Assembly: GCA_021828055.1 (NCBI GenBank)
Contig: JAKATH010000019.1
Location: 1,462 to 33,692, forward strand
Direction of reading: 5' to 3'
Source of the DNA: Actinomycetes bacterium
GTDB taxonomy: Bacteria; Actinomycetota; Acidimicrobiia; Acidimicrobiales; RAAP-2
DNA length: 32,231 bases
In this document: piece by piece, positions 16,803 to 23,480 of the stretch
How positions within the stretch are numbered: position 1 is the first letter of the stretch
Layout: each line of letters begins with the position of its first letter
Position numbers and translations under genes: made by a program
Notes under the pieces: model-generated
Told to the model about the DNA's origin: nothing
What the model saw: the letters and a program-made list of their open reading frames with translations, nothing else
The model's database searches: none

Positions 16803-19800
16803 TCGACGACGGCGTCCGCGCCGAAGAGCGCCACCGCCATCGCCGCCAGCGCGGCCGCGCCGTGGTACGCGGCGGGCCAGTTCCCCCCGATCGGAGCCGG
16901 GTGGAGGACCTGCCCGGCGACCACGAGCGCGCCGGCGACGGCGAGGAGCACGACCGCTGCGGCCGCCCCGAGGAGCCTGAGCCGCCGTTTGGCGAGGCCG
17001 GCGGCGACCAAGACCGCGAGCGCGATCCCGGCCACTGGGGTGGTGATCGCCGCCCCGAGCCCTCCGGTCACCACGGCGACGCCCGCGACGGCCCACCATG
17101 GGAGTCTCGGGCGGCGTGCCCCGCCGAGCGGCAGGCCGAGCGGCAGGCCGAGCGAGGGCGGAGAGGCGCGCGGGACGGGCCCGCGCACCCGCGCCGGCGT
17201 CTCCAGCCCGACCGTCTCCCGCCCGACCGTCTCCCGCCCGACCGTCTCCCGGCCACCGCGCCGGCGGCCACCGCGCCGGCGCCGGTCCAGCCTGTGGCGT
17301 CGCCTCCTCGCCGGCAGGACCGCGAGCGCCGCGCACCCGAGGATCGAGACGGCGGAGGTGACGATTCCCGTCCACGCCCAGCGCTGGGGGGTCCAGACGA
17401 GCGCCACGGTGAAGCCGGGGGCCCCGGAGCGCCGGGACCCGGCTTCGGAGCCCCCGCCGCCACGGACCCCCAGCGCGCGGAGATCGGCCCGGCTCACCTG
17501 CCAGCCGTTGGCGAAGGCGTCGACGAGCGCCGGCGCGCCCAGTGTCACCGGGTGGGCGCCGGCGGGCGCGCCGGGTGCGGGCGTGGCCAGCGCGTGCCAG
17601 CCCGCGTCGAGGCTCTCGCCGAGCACGAGCTCGAAGGGCCCGCGCACCTGGCTGACGCCGAGCGACCAGGAGGTCGCGGAGGTCATGAGCGCGTGGACGC
17701 GGGGCGCCGCGCCGGGAGCGGGCGACCTCCTCACGTCGCGGGCGGGCGCCGGGCCGCCGCCAGGTTGCGAGCTCAGGGTCAGCTGGTCGACGTTCCATCC
17801 GGGCACGTCGGGCACCGACGACCGTCCCGACGACCGTACCGACGGCCGTCGGGACGGCGGCGCTCCCGGCTGGGTGCGGTGCACCGGGGCAGTCGCCAGC
17901 GCGCTCTCGACCACGTGCCGCCCCGCCGACAGGTGGATGCCGTGCGCGTCGGTCCCGCACGGCTCGAGCGAGACCTGGCCGTCGGCGAGCGCGGTCGCCG
18001 TCTTGCCGACGACCTTCACTGTCACGGGGCGGCCGTCGATGCGGAGCAGGTCCGACTGGCACGTGCCGGGCAGTGCGGCCGGGGGCGGCGGGACGTGCAG
18101 GCCCGGGATCCCGAGCTCCGCGATCCCGAGCGGGAGGGTCCCGGTGCGCGATCCGCCTGCGAGCACGTCCTGCCGCCAGCTGACCTTGTCGAAGGCGATC
18201 CGGATCCGGTCGCCGGTCACGGCCGGAAAGGTCGCCCCGACGGTCACCGTCGTGCCCGGCGCGGCGTGGGCGCGGATGTGGCCCAGCGCGACGTGCCGGT
18301 GCTCGACGCTGCCGGTCGCGGCTGTCGTCACCCTCACCGTCAGCGCCTCGGGGAGGGAATGGCGCCGGTCGGCGACCACGACGAGCGACAGGTGGTCGAA
18401 GGTGATCGGCGAGGGGAGCAGGTACCGGAGCCACGCGCCGCCCACGTCCTGCCCGCCGAAGCCCGTCTGCCAGATCGTCGCGGGGTTGCCGTCGGCCGCG
18501 GCGGCCGCGGTGTCCCCGAGGGCGCCTGTCAGGCGGCTCGACGACGTCGCGACGACGCCGGAGCCTGTGGCGCCGGGCACGCCGACGAGCCGGTCGATCT
18601 CGTCGTCGGCGAGGTACGGCGAGAGCGTCGCGGTCCCCGAGAGCGTGAAGGTGCGCGCGGTGGGGAGCGTGAAGGACCGCGCGAGGACCATCTCGGGGTC
18701 GGTCCGCGCGGTCGTGTAGGGGGACCCCCGTGTTCGTGTCATCGCGATCACGAGCCGGTCCTTCGAGGACGAGCGCCCGAGCCGTGACAGGAGGTCGGTC
18801 GGCATCCGGTCGACCTCGACGACGTGCTGTCCAGGCACCTCCACCTCCGCGAATCCCACCGGGCCACGTTGCTCCGAGGTCGTCGCGTCGATGGTGACGC
18901 GCAGCGTCCGGAAGGAGCGCACCGGGAAGTGGATCCGCTGCCCGGTGCGCCGGCGCGAGGACGCGCCCAGCTCGGCGGTGACCGGGCGCCCGCCTGTGAA
19001 CGTGAGCGTGACCCTGCTGACGTACCGCTTGTGCTGTCCGTAGAGGGGCTGGACCAGGGTCACGTGGCCGGCCCTGACCCGGTGGCCGAACGCGACCTGC
19101 CACCACTGCCCGTCCACGTCGGACGTGAACGCACCGGTCTCCCACGCCGTGCGGAGGTTGCCGTCGATCGCGCTGTAGGCACGCTGCTCGGGCGCGTAGG
19201 TGACGGGGTTGCCGTAGGAGGAGGCGGTCACCTCCGCCGCGCCGACGTAGGTGGCGACCGTGCGGCTCCCCGCAGGCGGTGTCGGATCTGTCGCAGTCGA
19301 GAAGAGGTCGAGCGGGCTGCTCGACGGTGTGCGTGTTGTCGCGTCCTGGGCGGCGGTCTCGAGCTGCCCGGCGTTCGAGCTGAGCCCGTTCCAGCGGAAG
19401 CTCTGCTTGCGGTTCGTGTCGGTCACGACGAGGGTCGCCCCCTCGGCGGCGAGCCGGCGGAGGAGCGCCGGGTTCGAGTCCAGCGTGGCCGCGTACCACA
19501 CCGCGCCGGTCGTGCCCAAGAGCCCCTGCGCCGCAAGAGCCTCGAGCCCGGTCGCGTCGCCCGCGACGACGAGCGCGTGGCGGTCGGACTCGGCGCGCAC
19601 GATCGGGCGGGGGTCGTGCACGGCGTAGACGGCGACGGGAGGCGGCTTCGGCGCGCGCGGTGCGCCGGCGAGCAGCTCGGCGTCCACTGTGGGCCTCGCC
19701 ACGCCCTCCCCCGGCCTGCCGAACGTGCGCGCGAGCGACAGCCCCTTGGGCACCGTCTCGAGCGTCCGCGCGAGTGTCACGGCCTGGACGCTGCCGTATC

Positions 19801-21562
19801 GGGCGGATGTCTGGTCGTACTCGACCATGACGTCGCCCGCCGAGAGGAGGCGCGCCATGGGTGCGAGCGCGGACCAGTCCTGGATGCGTGTCTGGATCGG
19901 CTCGTCGATCGCGTAGAGGGTGTCCGCGGTCGCCATCGATCCCATGACCTGCTGCTCGCGGGTGACGAACGGGCGGTGGAGCAGCGCAGGCTGGGGCGTG
20001 TCGTTGGTGTCGCCCCACGTGTACGCGGCGAAGGCGTTCCCCGGGATGGCGAGCACCCGCGTCCGCGGAGAGACCGAGTCGAGGTAGTGGGCAGCGGCGA
20101 CCTCGTAGGACGGGAGCTCGGAGGGTTGCGTCAGGCCGCCGACGACCGCGGCGTCTCCGTTGAAGAGCGCAGGGTTGCTCGCGAGCACGAGCGCGCAGAG
20201 CGTCGCCGAGGAGGTCCAGCCCGCCCACGCGTGCCGCTGCCAGGCGCCGGCGACGCCTGCGCCGAGCAGCATCGCGAGCGCGAGCAGCACGAGCGGCGTG
20301 GCGCGGTCGGTCGAGCGCATGGCGAGCCCCGCGGTCGTGTCGTTCATGAACGCCTTCAGCGCGCCGCCGACCGGGGTGGGATGTGTGTAGGGGTAGGCGC
20401 CCACCGAGAGCACGACGCCGACCACCATGAGCAGCACGAAGTAGCCCCGGTGCCGCCAGCGGACGAGCACGCCCGACGCGAACGCCAGCGCCGGGACGAG
20501 GTACGAGGCGGCGACGACCCAGGCCCATCTCGTGTACAGCACGACGCTCTCGGTCCACGGCCCGCTCCTCCCGCTGCCGTAGAAGTACCAGTAGCCCAGG
20601 CCCCGCAGGACCTCGAGCGGCGTGGAGGTCGAGCTGGTCGCCTTCACCGACTCCGTGTAGCGCAGGATGTCCACTCCGTAGCCCGCCTCGACGACGAGAC
20701 CAGCGATCCACCACGCGGAGACGAGCACCGACAGCGCGCCGATTCTCACGAGCACGGCACCTGCGTCTCGCCAGCTGGCCTCGCGTGCGACCGCGACGGC
20801 CCACACGAGCCAGAGGAGGGGGCCGAGCGCGACGTAGAGGACGGAGCTCGCGTTGATGCCGCTCGTGAGCGCGACGACGAGCGCGAAGAGGGCCGGACGG
20901 CGCCACAGGAGAGCGGAGCCGCTCGCCTGGTCCCGCAGCGCGAGCACGCAGAGCGCGACGAGCCATGGAAGGCCCGCCCACGGCATGAGGATCACCGAGA
21001 TCCGGCCGGAGTACTGGAGGATGTAGGGCGAGCACATGAAGGCGAGCGCCGCGACGATCGCCCCCGGCCCCCGGACGCCGAGCGCCCTGCAGAGGAAGAG
21101 GACGCCTGCGCCGGCGCCGAAGAGGATCGCCCCCAGCCACAGGCGCTGCGCGACCCACGTCTGGAGGTGGATCGCCGCGGTGAGCGCGTAGTAGGGCCCC
21201 ATCGGGAACAGGTAGCCGATGTACTGGTGCGTGACCGTCCCCAGCGCGACTGTCGGGTACCACATCGAGGTGACCTGACCGAGGAACCGCGTCGGGTCGA
21301 GGTAGAGGTACGACTTCGTGTCCGAGCTGACCACGCCCCGATGGACGACGAGCAGGGGCACGAAGGCGACGGCGGCGAGGGCCAGGTGCTCGAGCGACCC
21401 GGCGGGCGACCCGGCGGGCGACCCGCCCGGGAGCAGCCGCCGCCATGGTGACGGCCGCGCCTCGTGCCCCGCGCCACGAGGGCGGAGCGCGCCGCCGCCG
21501 GGGCCCGTCGCAGCGCCCTGGGCGGGAGGAACGGGCGCGGGTGTCGGGGTCCGGGTCGTCAT
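16766..21562 (-). CDS. AftD-like alpha-(1,3)-arabinofuranosyltransferase, GT-C membrane enzyme
   Basis: A 1598-aa protein built like AftD of mycobacteria (about 1400 aa), which adds arabinose from decaprenyl-phosphoryl arabinose to cell-wall arabinan. The N-terminal half has a run of membrane helices starting LALAAVAFVPLLVVHRG, with the extracytoplasmic acidic loop SSDTKSYLYLDP after the first helix as in GT-C enzymes. Two discoidin/CBM-like modules follow, near 770-905 (YSAIDGNLRTAWETG) and 1005-1135 (AADGNPATIWQTGF). At the C-terminus are a helix near 1395-1420, a repeat-rich cytoplasmic link, and helices near 1490-1590. ATG 21562 is chosen because a longer frame to 21721 reads as low-complexity; its AGGAG abuts the ATG, which is unusual. 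Polymer and sugar are inferred from family only. Confidence 0.85.
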   Translation of the reverse strand: MTTRTPTPAPVPPAQGAATGPGGGALRPRGAGHEARPSPWRRLLPGGSPAGSPAGSLEHLALAAVAFVPLLVVHRGVVSSDTKSYLYLDPTRFLGQVTSMWYPTVALGTVTHQYIGYLFPMGPYYALTAAIHLQTWVAQRLWLGAILFGAGAGVLFLCRALGVRGPGAIVAALAFMCSPYILQYSGRISVILMPWAGLPWLVALCVLALRDQASGSALLWRRPALFALVVALTSGINASSVLYVALGPLLWLVWAVAVAREASWRDAGAVLVRIGALSVLVSAWWIAGLVVEAGYGVDILRYTESVKATSSTSTPLEVLRGLGYWYFYGSGRSGPWTESVVLYTRWAWVVAASYLVPALAFASGVLVRWRHRGYFVLLMVVGVVLSVGAYPYTHPTPVGGALKAFMNDTTAGLAMRSTDRATPLVLLALAMLLGAGVAGAWQRHAWAGWTSSATLCALVLASNPALFNGDAAVVGGLTQPSELPSYEVAAAHYLDSVSPRTRVLAIPGNAFAAYTWGDTNDTPQPALLHRPFVTREQQVMGSMATADTLYAIDEPIQTRIQDWSALAPMARLLSAGDVMVEYDQTSARYGSVQAVTLARTLETVPKGLSLARTFGRPGEGVARPTVDAELLAGAPRAPKPPPVAVYAVHDPRPIVRAESDRHALVVAGDATGLEALAAQGLLGTTGAVWYAATLDSNPALLRRLAAEGATLVVTDTNRKQSFRWNGLSSNAGQLETAAQDATTRTPSSSPLDLFSTATDPTPPAGSRTVATYVGAAEVTASSYGNPVTYAPEQRAYSAIDGNLRTAWETGAFTSDVDGQWWQVAFGHRVRAGHVTLVQPLYGQHKRYVSRVTLTFTGGRPVTAELGASSRRRTGQRIHFPVRSFRTLRVTIDATTSEQRGPVGFAEVEVPGQHVVEVDRMPTDLLSRLGRSSSKDRLVIAMTRTRGSPYTTARTDPEMVLARSFTLPTARTFTLSGTATLSPYLADDEIDRLVGVPGATGSGVVATSSSRLTGALGDTAAAAADGNPATIWQTGFGGQDVGGAWLRYLLPSPITFDHLSLVVVADRRHSLPEALTVRVTTAATGSVEHRHVALGHIRAHAAPGTTVTVGATFPAVTGDRIRIAFDKVSWRQDVLAGGSRTGTLPLGIAELGIPGLHVPPPPAALPGTCQSDLLRIDGRPVTVKVVGKTATALADGQVSLEPCGTDAHGIHLSAGRHVVESALATAPVHRTQPGAPPSRRPSVRSSGRSSVPDVPGWNVDQLTLSSQPGGGPAPARDVRRSPAPGAAPRVHALMTSATSWSLGVSQVRGPFELVLGESLDAGWHALATPAPGAPAGAHPVTLGAPALVDAFANGWQVSRADLRALGVRGGGGSEAGSRRSGAPGFTVALVWTPQRWAWTGIVTSAVSILGCAALAVLPARRRRHRLDRRRRGGRRRGGRETVGRETVGRETVGLETPARVRGPVPRASPPSLGLPLGLPLGGARRPRLPWWAVAGVAVVTGGLGAAITTPVAGIALAVLVAAGLAKRRLRLLGAAAAVVLLAVAGALVVAGQVLHPAPIGGNWPAAYHGAAALAAMAVALFGADAVVDYATTPASSGSE
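17206..17280 (-). repeat. Two adjacent 15-base tandem arrays in the AftD-like gene
   Basis: Three identical 15-base units (17206-17250) are followed directly by two identical units of another 15-base sequence (17251-17280). They encode the RETVG repeat and the Arg/Gly stretch before it in the cytoplasmic link. A 12-base repeat lies nearby at 17123-17146. Confidence 0.85.
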
Positions 21563-21651
21563 CTCCTGGCGGGTCTTCTGGCGAACGCGGTGCGCCGCCA
21601 CTCGCGGGCACCGGTGCCCCCCGTTCCCCCCGTTCGCAGCACGTCGCTGGG

Positions 21652-21657
21652 TACTGT
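21652..21657 (+). promoter_or_regulatory. TANNNT -10 box upstream of the methyltransferase
   Basis: TACTGT lies in the 140-base gap between the divergent AftD-like gene and the methyltransferase. A transcript from about 21664 would begin at the GTG of a 13-codon frame and reach the methyltransferase after some 40 bases. Confidence 0.35.
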
Positions 21658-21664
21658 AGGCAGC

Positions 21665-21706
21665 GTGCCGCCCGGCGGGCGCGCGAGACAGCGACAGGAA
21701 CGGTGA
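21665..21706 (+). CDS. Possible leaderless 13-codon upstream ORF
   Basis: GTG 21665 lies 7 bases after a TANNNT box and opens a 13-residue frame, MPPGGRARQRQER. Its TGA overlaps the methyltransferase GTG by the GTGA arrangement used elsewhere in this window. The peptide is Arg/Gln-rich and has no homologue I know. It may serve only to couple translation, or it may be chance. Confidence 0.25.
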   Translation: MPPGGRARQRQER

Positions 21707-22635
21707 CGACCACGCGGCCACGACACGAACGCGCCGGCCACCCCGCCAGGCTCACCGGGGAGCGGCCGCGGCGAGGGGCCACCCCCGACTCCCTGCTCGC
21801 CCTCCACGACGCGGGCTATCGGGCGGTCCTCGAGCGGCTCGAGCGGCTCGGACGGCTCGGACCTCTCGGACGGCTCGGACCGACCCGCGTGCTCGACGTC
21901 GGCTGCGGCGAAGGCTTCGAGTCCCTGCGCCTCACCGGTGGCGGCCGCCAGGTGCTCGGCGTCGACTACGCGCGCGAGGCGACGGTGGCCGCTCGCCGGC
22001 TGGCCCACGACCGTGCGGCGGGATCGGTCTCCTCTGCGGCCATCTCGCCAGCGTTCTCGGTCGCGCAGATGGACGCGCTCGCCCTCGGCGTCGCCGACGG
22101 GGCGTTCGACGCGGTCTGCTCGTCCCACCTCGTCGAGCACTTCGCCGACCCCTCCGGGCACGTCGCGGAGCTCGCCCGCGTCACCTCCGGCACCGGGACC
22201 GCGTACTTCCTCACGCCGAACGTGACGTGCGACTTCGAGAACCCGTTCCACCTCCGCCTCTTCGGCCCCGACGACCTCGGTGCGCTGCTGGGTGCGCACT
22301 TCGAGGACGTCTGGGTCGGCGGGCTGGACGGGACCGACCGGGTGAAGGCGGACTTCGCCGCTCGCCGGGCGAAGGCCGAGAGGCTGCTGCGCCTCGACGT
22401 GCTCGGCCTCCGTCACCGGATCCCGAGGAGCTGGTACGTCGCGCTGTACACGAGGCTGCTGCCGGTCGCCTACGCGCTCGTTGCCCGCGACGGCCGCAGC
22501 GCAGCGTCCGGGATCACGTCGGACGACTGGTTCGTGACCGACGACGTGGACGAGGCGACGCTCGTGCTCTTCGCCGTCTGCCGGCGTCCGCGACGGCCGC
22601 GCCCGGCACCGGACGCGTTGCGGTCGCGGCCGTGA
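21703..22635 (+). CDS. SAM-dependent methyltransferase, class I
   Basis: A 310-aa methyltransferase with the glycine-rich SAM motif VLDVGCGEGFESLRL, the acidic strand-2 end LGVDYAR, and SSHLVEHFADP and YFLTPN as later motifs of the Methyltransf_11 type. The C-terminal third (after about 190) has basic and aromatic residues and is more variable. The N-terminus carries a Leu-Gly-Arg repeat from a 9-base DNA array. Substrate unknown; the flippase and glycosyltransferases nearby suggest a sugar, lipid-linked or other envelope substrate (inference). GTG 21703 has AGGAA very close upstream. Its stop shares one base with the coaE ATG, so the two genes are coupled. Confidence 0.82.
   Translation: MTTTRPRHERAGHPARLTGERPRRGATPDSLLALHDAGYRAVLERLERLGRLGPLGRLGPTRVLDVGCGEGFESLRLTGGGRQVLGVDYAREATVAARRLAHDRAAGSVSSAAISPAFSVAQMDALALGVADGAFDAVCSSHLVEHFADPSGHVAELARVTSGTGTAYFLTPNVTCDFENPFHLRLFGPDDLGALLGAHFEDVWVGGLDGTDRVKADFAARRAKAERLLRLDVLGLRHRIPRSWYVALYTRLLPVAYALVARDGRSAASGITSDDWFVTDDVDEATLVLFAVCRRPRRPRPAPDALRSRP
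21832..21876 (+). repeat. 9-base tandem repeat in the methyltransferase gene
   Basis: Five 9-base units (GAGCGGCTC twice, then GGACGGCTC variants) encode Leu-Glu-Arg / Leu-Gly-Arg triplets just before the SAM-binding motif. Confidence 0.75.
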
Positions 22636-23345
22636 TGGTGCGGATCGGCCTCACCGGCGGCATCGGGACGGGGAAGTCGACGGTCGCGGGGATGCTCGCC
22701 GCTCGCGGGGCGGCGGTGGTCGACGCCGACGAGATCGCGAGGGAGGTCATGGTCCCCGGAGGACCCGCCTACGGCGCGGTGGTGGAGCGGTTCGGCCGCG
22801 AGGTGGTGGGCGCGGACGGGACCGTCGACCGCGCGGCCCTCGCCTCGATCGTGTTCTCGGACCCCGCCGCGCTCGCCGACCTGAACTCCGTCACCCATCC
22901 CGTGATCGGGGCGGTGATGCTCGCGCGGCTCGTGTCCTTGGACGGGCTTGCCGGCGCGCCCGGCGTCGCCGTCACCGGCACCGGCGCGCCCGGCGTCGCC
23001 GTCGTCACCGGCACCGGCGCGCCCGGCGTCGCCGTCGTGGTCATCCCCCTCCTGCGCCCGGCCCACGTCGACGCGCTGGGGCTCGCCCGCGTGGTCGTGG
23101 TCGACTGCCCGACGGAGATCGCCGTCGAGAGGCTGGTCGAGGCGAGAGGCATGGACGAGGCGGACGCCAGGGCGAGGATCGCCGCGCAGCCTTCCAGGGA
23201 GGAGCGCCTGGCCCTCGCCGACTACGTCGTCGACAACGGCTCGACACTCGCTGACGTGGCCTCCGAGGTGGACGCGCTCTGGGAGTGGCTCCTCGGGCGC
23301 GCCCGACGCGACGCCGCGCCCCGGCGGCGTCCCCGGCGCCCCTGA
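22635..23345 (+). CDS. coaE: Dephospho-CoA kinase with a repeat insertion
   Basis: Last step of coenzyme A synthesis: phosphorylates the 3'-OH of dephospho-CoA with ATP. The 236-aa P-loop kinase has Walker A GLTGGIGTGKST (Lys14), VVDADEIAREV (the DAD motif), the VVIPLL strand, VVVDCPTEIAVERL and RIAAQPSREERLALADYVVDN with the lid arginine region. Residues 106-136 are an insertion of three near-copies of a Gly-Ala-Pro-Gly-Val-Ala-Val unit between the HP-helix and the VVIPLL strand; I know of no such insertion in CoaE. The C-terminus ends in an Arg/Pro-rich tail, also from repeats. ATG 22635 overlaps the preceding stop by one base; GTG 22632 is possible. In mycobacteria coaE follows rpsA directly. 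Confidence 0.93.
   Translation: MVRIGLTGGIGTGKSTVAGMLAARGAAVVDADEIAREVMVPGGPAYGAVVERFGREVVGADGTVDRAALASIVFSDPAALADLNSVTHPVIGAVMLARLVSLDGLAGAPGVAVTGTGAPGVAVVTGTGAPGVAVVVIPLLRPAHVDALGLARVVVVDCPTEIAVERLVEARGMDEADARARIAAQPSREERLALADYVVDNGSTLADVASEVDALWEWLLGRARRDAAPRRRPRRP
22951..23040 (+). repeat. 30/33-base tandem repeat inside coaE
   Basis: Units at 22951-22980 (30 bases), 22981-23013 (33 bases) and 23014-23040 (27 bases) all begin with the same 23 bases (CCGGCGCGCCCGGCG and on). All lengths are multiples of three, so the frame is kept. Confidence 0.9.
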
Positions 23346-23400
23346 CGCCGCGCCCCGGCGGCGCGCCCTGACCGCGTCCCCGGCGGCGTCCCCGGCGGCG
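23310..23400 (+). repeat. GC repeat region over the coaE stop
   Basis: GACGCCGCGCCCCGGCGGCG occurs at 23310-23329, inside coaE, and again at 23344-23363, just past its stop. It is followed by further CCCCGGCGGCGT copies to 23400. Confidence 0.75.
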
Positions 23401-23430
23401 TTGTCGATGGGGGTCGAACTGCAATAGCCT
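23401..23430 (+). promoter_or_regulatory. Promoter for the copper ATPase gene
   Basis: TTGTCG (23401-23406) and TAGCCT (23425-23430) are separated by 18 bases, one of the better -35/-10 pairs in the window. I see no clear CsoR or CueR palindrome around it. Confidence 0.45.
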
Positions 23431-23480
23431 CCGCGTGGGCGGTGCCGCCTCCGGGCACGCCCGCTCCAGCCCTGCCAGCC

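Noticed and set aside
15708-21782. A 2024-residue open frame on the minus strand
   Set aside because: It is Arg/Pro/Ala-rich without domain text and overlaps the AftD-like and GT4 genes in another frame; long chance frames are expected at this GC content.
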